Source: a virus
Virus record (IMG/VR): IMGVR_UViG_3300007509_000031
Coordinates: 1 to 33,484 of that record
Reading direction: 5' to 3' (one strand)
Length of the DNA stretch: 33,484 bases
Shown here: positions 25,082 through 33,484 of the stretch, piece by piece
How positions within the stretch are numbered: position 1 is the stretch's first letter
Layout of the letters: each line of letters opens with the position of its first letter
Made by a program: the position numbers and the translations under genes
The notes under the pieces: model-generated
Told to the model about the DNA's origin: nothing
The model's input: only the letters and a program-made list of their open reading frames with translations
Databases searched by the model: none

Positions 25082-26858
25082 ATGGAGCAATTGCTTTTCA
25101 TACGGAGAAAATAATTCAATTAATTTTACAGAAGCTCCAGTAACTCAGTTATTAGGTACAAATGGTACAGGTAAAAGTAGTATTCCTTTAATTCTTGAAG
25201 AAGTGTTATTTGGAAAAAATAATAAAGGGATTAAGAAGCAAGCTATTGCTAATAGGCATATAGACAAAGGTTATTATATTGAGGTTGACTTTGCTGTAGA
25301 TAATACTAACTATAAAGTAGTATTAGATCGAAAGAGCAGTATATCTTTAAAGCTATTAAAAGATGGAAAAGATATTAGTAGTCATACTACTACTGCCACT
25401 TACAAAACTATTGAAAATGTATTAGGTTTAAACTATAAAACTTTTTCACAATTATTCTATCAAAGTGCCTCCTCCAACTTAGAGTTTCTTAGAGCTACAG
25501 ATACTAATAGAAAGAAATTTCTTATAGGTTTATTAGGATTAGATAAGTATATAGAGTTATTTGAACTTTTTAAAGATAAATATAAAGAGTATAATTCTGA
25601 ATTAATCGCTATTGAATCTAGTTGTAATACTATTGAAGAGTGGTTAGATAAAAATACTTTAGAAGATTCTAAGAAAAAACGAATTGTAATAGTTCCAGAT
25701 GATCCTTCTGATAGTGTTGAAGAGTTTACTAAACTTAAAACAAAACTAGAAAATTCTGATAAAATTAATAAAGATGTAAATACTAATAATCAGTATAAAG
25801 AATTACTTTCTCAAATCGATATTGTCGAAGTAGTAAAGCAAGTGGACAAGCCGGAGTCTACGGACTCTCTGGTCAAAGAGAAGGGATCACTAGAATCGGA
25901 GATAACTTCTAGAAAAGCGTTAGTAACTAAACTATCTAAACTTAGTGGGCAATGTCCTACTTGTATGCAGTCTGTGGATGAAGAATTTGTATCAGATTTA
26001 ATAGATAGGGCAACTAAAGTTATTGAAGCTAACTCGGATAAAATTGATGGAATTGATGAAGTTATTTCTGAAACTAAAAACAAGCTGTTAAAGTATAGAA
26101 ACCATCAGAAATTAGTTTCTGAGTTTGAAAACTTAAACAGCTTAGTAGATAAAGATATGACTTCAGAGTTAGTTGATAGAGAAAGTGTAAAAGCTAAACT
26201 AGATCAATTAAAAACTACAATTACAGAAATTAGAGGCAAGATTAAAAAAGCTATTCAATATAATGAACAAGCTACTGCTTGGAATACTAAAGTTGATGTT
26301 ATTTTACAACAAACCGAAGAATTTCAAGAAAAATTAGAACAAAAGGCTAAAGAATTAGAAAATGCTAAAGAGATTATGGGTATTATTACTATACTTCGTA
26401 AGTCTTTCAGTACAAATGGTCTTATAGCGTTCAAGATTGAGTCGTTGGTAAAAGACTTAGAAGAACAAATTAACACATACCTATCTGAACTTTCTAGCGG
26501 AAGATTTCAGTTGAATTTTAATTTGAAAGGCGAAAAATTAAACATTCAAATAATAGATGAAGGTAGAGAAGTTGAAATCGAGGCTCTTTCTAGTGGGGAA
26601 TTTGGCCGAGTGAATACGGCTACATTACTTGGAATAAGAAAGATAATGAATATTCTTTCTAAATCTAAATTGAATTTGCTAATCTTAGATGAGGTTATGG
26701 GTGTGTTAGATGATGAAGGAAAAGAAAAACTAGTAGAGATTCTACTACAAGAACAAAATATAAACACATTTATTGTGTCGCATGAATACACACATCCTTT
26801 AATTAATAAAATTAATGTCATAAAGGAGAATAATATATCGAGGTTAGAAAATGGTTGA
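25059..26858 (+). CDS. Rad50/SbcC-like ATPase subunit, T5 D13-like (599 aa)
   Basis: ABC-type ATPase with split head and coiled-coil arms. Walker A LGTNGTGKSS at 32-41; arms from about 165 to 450; zinc hook CPTC at C299-C302 in the middle of the coil, which pairs two molecules; signature LSSGEFGRVN at about 509-518; Walker B LLILDEVMGVLDDEG at about 542-556; H-loop near 572 (IVSHEYTH). At 599 aa it is like T4 gp46 and T5 D13, shorter than E. coli SbcC (about 1050). Partner of the preceding gene. GGAG is 7 nt before ATG 25059. Confidence 0.9.
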   Translation: MIYIQTLKWSNCFSYGENNSINFTEAPVTQLLGTNGTGKSSIPLILEEVLFGKNNKGIKKQAIANRHIDKGYYIEVDFAVDNTNYKVVLDRKSSISLKLLKDGKDISSHTTTATYKTIENVLGLNYKTFSQLFYQSASSNLEFLRATDTNRKKFLIGLLGLDKYIELFELFKDKYKEYNSELIAIESSCNTIEEWLDKNTLEDSKKKRIVIVPDDPSDSVEEFTKLKTKLENSDKINKDVNTNNQYKELLSQIDIVEVVKQVDKPESTDSLVKEKGSLESEITSRKALVTKLSKLSGQCPTCMQSVDEEFVSDLIDRATKVIEANSDKIDGIDEVISETKNKLLKYRNHQKLVSEFENLNSLVDKDMTSELVDRESVKAKLDQLKTTITEIRGKIKKAIQYNEQATAWNTKVDVILQQTEEFQEKLEQKAKELENAKEIMGIITILRKSFSTNGLIAFKIESLVKDLEEQINTYLSELSSGRFQLNFNLKGEKLNIQIIDEGREVEIEALSSGEFGRVNTATLLGIRKIMNILSKSKLNLLILDEVMGVLDDEGKEKLVEILLQEQNINTFIVSHEYTHPLINKINVIKENNISRLENG

Positions 26859-27294
26859 TAGTCGAGCTAAAGGAGCAAGAAACGAATTAGTATGTAGAAA
26901 CCAAATGAGAAGTTTAACTGGATTATCTTGGGAAAGAGTCCCAAGTTCAGGAGCTCTCGGGGAACAACATAAACTAAAAGGGGATTTATACATTCCAGGA
27001 GAACACAATTTATATTGTGTAGAAGTAAAAGCATATAAAGATGACCACTTTAATAGTAAGATTTTGACTGCTGCTAAAAGTAATAATTGGCGACAATGGT
27101 GGGCACAAACTATTAGAGAATCAGACCAAGTAGGTAAAGAACCTATTTTAATCTTTAAATATGATAGATCAAAGTGGTTTATGACTGCTTTAATTGAACC
27201 AGTTGGGGATATTGAATATTTTAAGTTTTCAAATGGTACTTATACTGCTTTATTGGATGATTATATTCAATCAATAGAGGAGTGGATTAAATGA
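26851..27294 (+). CDS. PD-(D/E)XK nuclease, Holliday-junction-resolvase-like, D14-like (147 aa)
   Basis: Core motif of the restriction-endonuclease-like fold: SRAKGARNELVCRN with E12, KGDLYIP with D45, and VEVKAY with E58 and K60. Architecture and length resemble archaeal Hjc-type junction resolvases. Position between the Rad50-like subunit and the flap endonuclease matches T5 D14. It would cleave recombination intermediates before packaging. GAGG ribosome site; 8-nt overlap with the previous gene and 4-nt ATGA overlap with the next. The nuclease fold is well supported; substrate inferred. Confidence 0.7.
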   Translation: MVDSRAKGARNELVCRNQMRSLTGLSWERVPSSGALGEQHKLKGDLYIPGEHNLYCVEVKAYKDDHFNSKILTAAKSNNWRQWWAQTIRESDQVGKEPILIFKYDRSKWFMTALIEPVGDIEYFKFSNGTYTALLDDYIQSIEEWIK

Positions 27295-28136
27295 AGTGGG
27301 AAGATTTAAAGGCAAATGGAGATAGAAATAATTTATTAGTAGTTGACGGATTAAACCTTGCTTTCAGATATAAGCATAACGGGTCTACTAATTTTGCAGC
27401 AGATTATCTTAGACTAGTGCAAAGTCTAGCACAGTCCTACCAAGCAGGTAAAGTAATAATTGCTACAGATTGGGGAAAATCATCTTATAGATTAAGTGTA
27501 GATGAAGATTATAAAGGCAATAGAGCTAAATTGAGAGAAACTCAAACAGAAGAAGAAAAGAACGCCTTTATAGCCTTTATGGAAGAATTTAACAGAACTA
27601 TGGAACTAGTTGGAGAGGTATATCCAGTAGTTAAATTTAAGGGGGTAGAAGCGGATGATATTGCCGCATATATTTCTAAAAAGTTCCCTAAATCAGACCT
27701 AGAGCATTGTTGGTTAGTTTCCTCAGATAAAGACTGGGATCTATTAATAAACGATAATGTATCTAGGTTTTCTTATGTAACTAGAAAAGAAACTACTAGT
27801 GAGAACTTTGAAGAAATTCATAGTTGTACCCCGGAAGAATTTATTAGTATGAAGTGTTTAATGGGGGATTCTGGAGATAATGTTAAGGGAATTGCAGGAG
27901 TTGGCGCTAAACGCGCATATTGCCTGATAAGAGAATATGGTTCTGCTTTTGATATATGGGATCAGATTCCTCTACCTGGAAACTATGTATATATTAAAAA
28001 TGTAAATCAATCGGGCGATCTTATTTTAGATAATTATAAATTAATGGATCTTTTAAGTTACTGTGAAGAAGCTATAGGTGAGGATAATTTAAAAGAACTT
28101 GATAAAACTTTAGGGGGGTATATAGGTGCTAATTAA
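27291..28136 (+). CDS. 5'-3' exonuclease / flap endonuclease, T5 D15-like (281 aa)
   Basis: FEN family: VVDGLNLAFRY with D19, VEADDIAAYI (E120, D122, D123), SSDKDWDLL, then MGDSGDNVKGIAGVGAKRA with the helix-three-turn-helix DNA-binding segment and the second-site aspartates. Length close to T5 D15 (291 aa) and T4 RNase H. It removes RNA primers and 5' flaps, complementing the polymerase, which lacks this domain. ATGA overlap with the resolvase gene. The C-terminal 50 residues (LMDLLSYCEEAIGEDNLKEL) are helical. Confidence 0.9.
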   Translation: MKWEDLKANGDRNNLLVVDGLNLAFRYKHNGSTNFAADYLRLVQSLAQSYQAGKVIIATDWGKSSYRLSVDEDYKGNRAKLRETQTEEEKNAFIAFMEEFNRTMELVGEVYPVVKFKGVEADDIAAYISKKFPKSDLEHCWLVSSDKDWDLLINDNVSRFSYVTRKETTSENFEEIHSCTPEEFISMKCLMGDSGDNVKGIAGVGAKRAYCLIREYGSAFDIWDQIPLPGNYVYIKNVNQSGDLILDNYKLMDLLSYCEEAIGEDNLKELDKTLGGYIGAN

Positions 28137-30405
28137 GAAAAGGAATGGAAAACTAGAAGAACTTAATATTGATAACATTCATAGAATGTTAGAAGCCTGC
28201 AAGCGTGATGACTTAGACGTTTCAGTATCAGATACCGCAATTAATGCTCATATTAAATTTGCGGAAGGTATGTCTACCTCTGATATTCAACAAACAATTA
28301 TTAAGTCTGCTGCTGAAAAAATTACTACCAAAACTCCTGATTACTCTATTTTCGCAGCTAGACTATTAGTAACTGAAATGCGAAAAGAAGTATATGGTAG
28401 TTTCGAACCTCTACCATTCTTGGACTATATACATTTGAATGTAGAGCATGGGTTATACGACCCAGAAATTTTAGAATACTACTCAGATGAAGAAATTGAA
28501 ATTTTAGGCGATTTGTTAGATTATGAGAATGACCTACATCGCCCATATTCTTCAATTGTACAGATGGATAGTAAGTATTTAATTAAAGATGCTAAAACAG
28601 ATCGTCGTTTAGAGATGATTCAAGAAACCTTTATGTTAATTCCTATGGTTATCTTCGCAGAAGAAGAACACCGTATGATTTATATTAGAGACTTTTATAT
28701 GGCTCTAAAAGATGATAAGATTAGTTTACCTACTCCAATTATTAGTGGAGTTAGAACTAAACTTAAAATGTTTAGCTCTTGTTGTAAAATTAAGGTGGGG
28801 GATACTTCAGAGTCTATCCTATCTTCAGAATATGCATTATCTCTAATGACTGCTAATAGGGCAGGTATTGGAGTAGATATGGGGCCAGTACGAGGTATAC
28901 TTGCTCCAGTTAAAAGTAATACAGTAAAACATACTGGAGCACTTCCATTACTAAAAGCAGTAGAGGCCGCTAGTAAACAATTTACACAAAATAGTTTGCG
29001 TACTGGAGCGACAGTAGTAAACTACCCAATATTTAATTGGGAAATTATGGATATTTTAGAGTATAAAAATAATCAAGGTTCTAATACTAACCGTGCTAGA
29101 TTTATTGATTACTCTATAGGCATCCCAAACATCTTCTTCGAAAGAGTGCTAAAGAAGCAGGACTTTACACTTTTTAGTTCCGAGGATGTTCCACAACTAT
29201 TTGAGCACTATGGGGATCCTGTTAAATTTAAGGAATCTTATGAAGCTTACGAAAGAAAGAGTGGGATTAGAAAAAAGACCTTGCCCGCTAATGAAATGTT
29301 TAATAAACTCGTTAAAGAACGGGTTGGCACTGGGCGTATTTACATACATTTTATTGATAACGTTAATAATCAAGGCTTATTTGATGAACCAGTAACTCAA
29401 ACTAACCTTTGTAGTGAGATTTTCTTACCTACAAAGGAGATGAAATTTGAAGGACTTCGCCAAAATGAGTTTATTGATGTAGATGGGTATAATTTAGATA
29501 ATGGAATGATTAGTTTATGTATTCTTGGGTGCGTAAACTTTGGTAAACTAGAAGATATACACGAATTAGATGGGTTGACAGAAATTATGGTAAGGTTCTT
29601 AGATAATCTTATTGATGTTCAAAACTACCCATTAGATGCAGCAGAATGGCCTACAAAAGGTTATCGTTTCTTAGGTATTGGAATTAGTGATTTCGCACAT
29701 TTCTTAGCTAAGAATGAAGCTGTACTTGGCACAACAAAGGCGAAGCGTTTAACTCATGAGTGGGCGGAACGCTTCCAATTTGGACTTATTAGAGCTTCTA
29801 TTAATCTTGCAGAGGAGCGTGGAGCTTGTGAGTATTCAGACAGAAGTGCATACTCTAGAGGAGTTATGCCTGTAGATACCTATAATACTAATATAGATCA
29901 AATTTACCCAGATGAGTTATTATGTGATTGGGATTTATTAAGAATCAAAGCTAGAAAGTATGGAATCAGAAATATGGCACTTAGTGCTATTCCTCCAACT
30001 GCTAGTAGTTCTTTAGTTAGTAACTCAACACAAGGAATTGACCCAATTCAGTCTACTACTGATACTTTTGAAGCTTCTAATTTCACAGTTAAATCTTTAG
30101 TACCTGACTTTGATAAAGAACCTTATTATATGAAATCTTGGGAGTTGCCTGAAAATAACTCTGCTGAGTATTTAAAATTAATGGCTATCTTACAGAAGTT
30201 TATAGATCAAGGTATGAGTACCAACCAATGGTATGACTTAACAAAAATGCCTAATAAAATTTTAGACGCTAATAGAGTTAAACGAGATATATTTACTGCC
30301 TGGAAGTATGGTTTAAAGAGTTTATACTATATTAGAACCAAAGACAAAGAGAATAAAAGTGAAACAATTATCGAGGGCTGTGAAAGCGGCGCTTGTAGTA
30401 TTTAA
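28126..30405 (+). CDS. nrdA: class Ia ribonucleotide reductase large subunit (759 aa)
   Basis: Reduces NDPs to dNDPs, feeding phage DNA synthesis. N-terminal ATP-cone (LIKKRNGKLEELNIDN...). Active-site residues: C219 (redox, in FSSCCKI), N427/C429/E431 (TNLCSEI, thiyl radical), C465 (LCILG, redox pair), tyrosine pair in SLYYIRTK. The C-terminus GCESGACSI keeps the thioredoxin-reducible cysteines, nearly identical to the E. coli NrdA end. Length matches E. coli NrdA (761). GTG start with AGGGGGG upstream, overlapping the flap endonuclease gene by 11 nt. No intein or intron visible. Confidence 0.95.
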   Translation: MLIKKRNGKLEELNIDNIHRMLEACKRDDLDVSVSDTAINAHIKFAEGMSTSDIQQTIIKSAAEKITTKTPDYSIFAARLLVTEMRKEVYGSFEPLPFLDYIHLNVEHGLYDPEILEYYSDEEIEILGDLLDYENDLHRPYSSIVQMDSKYLIKDAKTDRRLEMIQETFMLIPMVIFAEEEHRMIYIRDFYMALKDDKISLPTPIISGVRTKLKMFSSCCKIKVGDTSESILSSEYALSLMTANRAGIGVDMGPVRGILAPVKSNTVKHTGALPLLKAVEAASKQFTQNSLRTGATVVNYPIFNWEIMDILEYKNNQGSNTNRARFIDYSIGIPNIFFERVLKKQDFTLFSSEDVPQLFEHYGDPVKFKESYEAYERKSGIRKKTLPANEMFNKLVKERVGTGRIYIHFIDNVNNQGLFDEPVTQTNLCSEIFLPTKEMKFEGLRQNEFIDVDGYNLDNGMISLCILGCVNFGKLEDIHELDGLTEIMVRFLDNLIDVQNYPLDAAEWPTKGYRFLGIGISDFAHFLAKNEAVLGTTKAKRLTHEWAERFQFGLIRASINLAEERGACEYSDRSAYSRGVMPVDTYNTNIDQIYPDELLCDWDLLRIKARKYGIRNMALSAIPPTASSSLVSNSTQGIDPIQSTTDTFEASNFTVKSLVPDFDKEPYYMKSWELPENNSAEYLKLMAILQKFIDQGMSTNQWYDLTKMPNKILDANRVKRDIFTAWKYGLKSLYYIRTKDKENKSETIIEGCESGACSI

Positions 30406-30414
30406 GGAATAATA

Positions 30415-31128
30415 ATGGAAACTAAAGCAATTAATAAACAAGAAAGCCTATATACAGGGGATACAACTAGTAAAGTTAGACTAATTTCATACTCAATGCC
30501 TTCCACAGAAATGGAAGGTCTAGGGTTAGAAAATGTACAAGATTTAATTGCGTATTGTGCTAGAGTATCGAATCCAAGTAACCAGCTAAATAAAGAAACT
30601 TCTGAAAAATTAATTAAGTATCTTATTAAGCATAAGCATTGGTCTCCTTTGGAAACTGTGTCTGCTTGCTTGGAAATCGAAACTACTAGGGATATTGGAA
30701 GACAGATTCTTCGCCATAGAAGTTTTAGCTTTCAAGAATTTAGTCAGCGTTATGCAGATCCTACTAAGGATATGGAATTTATGTTGCGTGAAGCTAGACT
30801 GCAAGACACAAAAAATAGACAAAATTCTATTAAAGTAGATGATGAGAAACTTTCAGCTATGTGGAGAATCCAACAAGAGAGAGTAATTAAAGAAGCTAAA
30901 AAGGCTTATCAGTTTGCTATAGACAATGGAATTGCTAAAGAGCAGGCTCGTTCTGTACTGCCAGAAGGGTGTACAATGAGCAGAATGTATATGAATGGCA
31001 CTCTTAGAAGTTGGGTACACTATATTGAACTCAGAAGTGCTAATGGTACTCAATTGGAGCATATGGAAATTGCACAAAAATGTGCACAAGTAATCGCAGG
31101 GATATTCCCTCTTATGGAGGCATTATGA
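30415..31128 (+). CDS. thyX: flavin-dependent thymidylate synthase
   Basis: Converts dUMP to dTMP using FAD/NADPH and methylene-tetrahydrofolate. ThyX signature RHRSFSFQEFSQRY at 100-113 (RHRxxSxxxxSxRY), with Q-AR-LP in EQARSVLPEG and the R in TLRSWVHYIELRS. 237 aa, as usual for the family; N-terminal 30-residue extension. Lies between nrdA and nrdB, so the three form a dNTP-supply cassette. AAGGAA upstream; ends in ATGA overlap with nrdB. Confidence 0.93.
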   Translation: METKAINKQESLYTGDTTSKVRLISYSMPSTEMEGLGLENVQDLIAYCARVSNPSNQLNKETSEKLIKYLIKHKHWSPLETVSACLEIETTRDIGRQILRHRSFSFQEFSQRYADPTKDMEFMLREARLQDTKNRQNSIKVDDEKLSAMWRIQQERVIKEAKKAYQFAIDNGIAKEQARSVLPEGCTMSRMYMNGTLRSWVHYIELRSANGTQLEHMEIAQKCAQVIAGIFPLMEAL

Positions 31129-32309
31129 GTTGTAAGATTTTTAACTTAGGCGAAACAGTAAATAGTAAAAGAACTAGACTATTTCTAGGTGAGGATTCTT
31201 GTAACCGAAATATTCAAACTTATCACGACCCAAAGTACCCTTGGATTATGGAATTTGCAGAAGAAATGCGAGCCATAGGTAATTGGAGTAAAAATGAAAT
31301 CGACTTATCTAAAGAAAAGGTACACTTCGACAGTCTGGATGAAGCTGGCAAGCACATCTATGAATCTGGGCTTAAGTTTGCTATTACTCTTGATAGCTGT
31401 GCAGGGCGTGCTCCCTTACAGCTTTTTAATAATGGTGGCATTAGTAATAATCCTGAGTGGGAGTTATACATTACAAACCACCAAAATAACGAACTTTTGC
31501 ATAGTGAGTCTTATACTGAGATGGTTCGTGCTATATATAATGATGTGGACGTATTCATCGAATCTATAATTGATGACGAACATATTCAGAAACGAGCAAC
31601 CAGTATCTTAGCAGCATTTGATTGGGCGACCTCTGTATTTGATAAGATGGATGCTAATAGAATTGCTAGAGATAATGGAGCTTCTTCAATGGATGGTACA
31701 TTACTAGTGCCTTTTCCAGAAATAGATGAGCGAGTAGTTAAAGAAGCAATATTTAAAGCTGCTTTAGTACTTAATATGTTTGAAGGTATTAGATTCTTTG
31801 CAACCTTCGTAACAGCTTGGAGCTTCAGTGAACAACCTGATAAATTAATGCCTGGGTCTAGTAATATCTTTAAGTTAATCGCTAGAGATGAGATGATTCA
31901 CTTAGATGTATTCCAACGAGTGATTAAAATGCTTAGAGAAGACCCTAGTGAAGGGTTTACTAGAGTTGCTGCTGACTTGGAAGATGAAACTTATGATATG
32001 TACCAAACTGCATATAATGAAGAAATGGAATGGATTGAGTTTCTATTTAGTAAAGGATCTCCACTTATTGGTATGAACGCTGCAATTCTTAAAGAGTATA
32101 TGGATTATATTTTTGCTGTTCGTATCACTAATATTGGACTTGACCCTTCCAGATTAGGGCTAACACTAGGAAACAATCCTCTTCCTTGGGTAGATAATTA
32201 TTTAGATAGTAGTCATATTAAGTCTGCTCCTCAAGAGATTGAGTCTGTAAACTATGTAGCAGCTATTGATAATTCAGTAGATGAAGAATTTGATTTGGAC
32301 GACCTATGA
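31125..32309 (+). CDS. nrdB: class Ia ribonucleotide reductase small subunit (394 aa)
   Basis: Diferric-tyrosyl radical subunit partnering NrdA. Iron ligands D90 (LDSCAGRAP), E123 and H126 (NELLHSESY), E220 (MFEGIRF), E256 and H259 (DEMIHLD); radical tyrosine Y130 in HSESYTEM. The acidic C-terminal tail (SVDEEFDLDDL) should dock on NrdA. ATG 31125 is chosen over an upstream in-frame ATG at 31080 because GGAGG is 5 nt upstream and the ATGA overlap with thyX is kept. Stop overlaps the next gene. Confidence 0.95.
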   Translation: MSCKIFNLGETVNSKRTRLFLGEDSCNRNIQTYHDPKYPWIMEFAEEMRAIGNWSKNEIDLSKEKVHFDSLDEAGKHIYESGLKFAITLDSCAGRAPLQLFNNGGISNNPEWELYITNHQNNELLHSESYTEMVRAIYNDVDVFIESIIDDEHIQKRATSILAAFDWATSVFDKMDANRIARDNGASSMDGTLLVPFPEIDERVVKEAIFKAALVLNMFEGIRFFATFVTAWSFSEQPDKLMPGSSNIFKLIARDEMIHLDVFQRVIKMLREDPSEGFTRVAADLEDETYDMYQTAYNEEMEWIEFLFSKGSPLIGMNAAILKEYMDYIFAVRITNIGLDPSRLGLTLGNNPLPWVDNYLDSSHIKSAPQEIESVNYVAAIDNSVDEEFDLDDL

Positions 32310-33484
32310 GTAGAGAAGAAAGGGTAAAAAACCACGCAGCAACAGTATTAGTAGATAATATAGGTAATTTAGAGTTTACTACTGAAAATATTATTACCCC
32401 ATTTGGAAGTTCCAAACTAAATACTTTAGCAAAGGTTCCCTCACCGGAAACTCCAGTTACTTTAAAGTATAATTTACAGTTATTTAAAGACTTACATCAA
32501 ATTAATGTAATTCTAACAAATGCCTGTAATTTATCTTGTACTTATTGTTATGAGCAACATAATAAAGATTTCGGTAAGTTTACAGTAGATAAATTATACA
32601 AAGTATATAAGTTCTTAGCTAGACTTAAAGGAACTCAACAAACTAAAAACTTCCAATTATTTGGAGGCGAGCCTTTAATCCATAAAAAACTAATACTAGA
32701 CTTTTTAGCTAAGTATAAAGATGAAATCGCTGAAAATTCTAGAGGACAATTTAGTACTGCGGTTTCAGTATGTACTAATGGAGTTTTACTAACAGAGGAA
32801 TTTATCGATGAATATTTCTCTTATGAAGGGACTTCTTTAGTTATATCTTTAGATACTATTGAAGCTGATTTAGATCATAGACAAATAGGGCAAGAGGACT
32901 TAAATAAAATTCTTAATTTTATTTCTTATATCCCACAAGAGATTAAAGACCAACATAGAGTAGTAGTCAGAACCACTTTAGCAGAAGAACACCTACCACA
33001 TCTATTAGACTTCGCAGAAGAAATTCATAAGCGCGGAGTTAAACATATGGTACTACATCCTTTAGTATTAGATTCAGGTAGAGGATTTATTCAATGGAAT
33101 AAAGATACTTGGAATAAACTTTACGAGGATATAACTAATATCTTAGATAAATATGATGATCTTATATTCCAATTTTCAGAGGGAGTTGGCAAAAAAGAGG
33201 AAAATAACTGTTTAATAGGTTCAGATATGTTAGCAATTGATGCTTCTGGAGATATTTCTGGATGCCACTTCTTTACTAATCTAAAAGATAATGGAGCAGA
33301 TATTGCTATACTAGGAAATATTTTTGATGATACTTTATACAAGAATAGATATAAAATTTTCCAAGATGCATATCTAGCAATGTTTGAAGAAGAAGATCAG
33401 TGTAAGTCTTGTAACTATAAAAGTTTATGCTATCAATGTCCTGCAGGTAATTTAGATGTAGACGGAAAGCTATTCCGTCCTGAT
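32306..33484 (+). CDS. radical SAM enzyme with SPASM-type C-terminal cysteines (3' truncated)
   Basis: The frame is open from ATG 32306 (ATGA overlap with nrdB) to the window end, 393 codons so far. Radical SAM cluster motif CNLSCTYCY with C74, C78, C81; GGEP at about 119-122 (SAM binding). The C-terminal part has C320 (SGCHFF), then C366, C369, C375, C378 (QCKSCNYKSLCYQCP), the layout of SPASM auxiliary [4Fe-4S] domains found in peptide- and protein-modifying maturases (anSME, PqqE, mycofactocin and RiPP enzymes). An N-terminal region of about 65 residues precedes the core. The substrate is unknown and may lie beyond the window. No internal stop; end missing. Confidence 0.8.
   Translation, partial: MSREERVKNHAATVLVDNIGNLEFTTENIITPFGSSKLNTLAKVPSPETPVTLKYNLQLFKDLHQINVILTNACNLSCTYCYEQHNKDFGKFTVDKLYKVYKFLARLKGTQQTKNFQLFGGEPLIHKKLILDFLAKYKDEIAENSRGQFSTAVSVCTNGVLLTEEFIDEYFSYEGTSLVISLDTIEADLDHRQIGQEDLNKILNFISYIPQEIKDQHRVVVRTTLAEEHLPHLLDFAEEIHKRGVKHMVLHPLVLDSGRGFIQWNKDTWNKLYEDITNILDKYDDLIFQFSEGVGKKEENNCLIGSDMLAIDASGDISGCHFFTNLKDNGADIAILGNIFDDTLYKNRYKIFQDAYLAMFEEEDQCKSCNYKSLCYQCPAGNLDVDGKLFRPD

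Noticed and set aside
29186-29395. Open frame of 69 codons inside nrdA
   Set aside because: Out-of-frame read of a clearly coding nrdA region without independent signals.
31294-31569. Open frame of 91 codons inside nrdB
   Set aside because: Overlaps conserved iron-ligand coding sequence in another frame; chance open frame.
1-33484. tRNA genes, CRISPR array, integrase, transposase or attachment site
   Set aside because: No cloverleaf, no spaced direct repeats and no recombinase motif were noticed on reading both strands; a tRNA or CRISPR scan was not possible here.

Overview
The window looks like part of the genome of a strictly lytic-type tailed bacteriophage infecting a Gram-negative bacterium. 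It is A+T-rich. All recognisable genes lie on the + strand, tightly packed, with many ATGA and TAATG stop/start overlaps. The block from about 12.2 to 28.1 kb follows the order of the coliphage T5 D-region: split NAD-dependent DNA ligase, multi-HTH DNA-binding protein (D5-like), DnaB-type helicase, short DnaG-type primase, family A DNA polymerase, SF2 helicase (D10-like), ssDNA-binding protein, Mre11/SbcD-like and Rad50/SbcC-like nuclease subunits (D12/D13), PD-(D/E)XK resolvase (D14-like) and flap endonuclease (D15-like). This is a T5-like replication and recombination core in a phage that otherwise looks quite different. A Gram-negative host is inferred from a lipoprotein/spanin-like gene and a porin-like gene.

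Layout. 1-5.1 kb: small early-type genes (zinc ribbons, membrane microproteins, a MazG-like NTP pyrophosphohydrolase, an FmdB zinc ribbon fused to an HExxH metallopeptidase-like domain) and a GIY-YIG endonuclease broken by two apparent single-base losses. 5.1-5.3 kb: a candidate small RNA. 5.3-6.6 kb: one structural-looking protein. 6.6-10.5 kb: a cell-envelope block with a predicted unimolecular spanin, a minimal MscS-like channel protein, a DUF1353 protein, three small secreted proteins, membrane microproteins and a phage-encoded porin. 10.7-12.1 kb: small genes and a 60-nt structured element. 12.2-28.1 kb: replication and recombination. 28.1-32.3 kb: deoxynucleotide supply (NrdA, ThyX, NrdB). 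32.3 kb to the end: a radical SAM/SPASM enzyme truncated by the window edge.

Regulation. Eleven promoters with perfect TTGACA and TATAAT boxes and exactly 17-bp spacers were read, all on the + strand, which implies heavy use of host sigma-70 RNA polymerase. Strong intrinsic terminators punctuate the units. Two lie directly after genes with clearly expression-adapted codon use (the D5-like protein and the SSB) with no consensus promoter after them, so they probably act as leaky attenuators. Two promoters read almost at once into a terminator, giving candidate RNAs of about 95 and 62 nt. Three genes start at or within about 10 nt of the expected transcription start without a Shine-Dalgarno sequence, pointing to leaderless or near-leaderless translation.

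No tRNA, rRNA, CRISPR array, integrase or insertion sequence was recognised. All assignments are from reading the sequence; no database search was possible.
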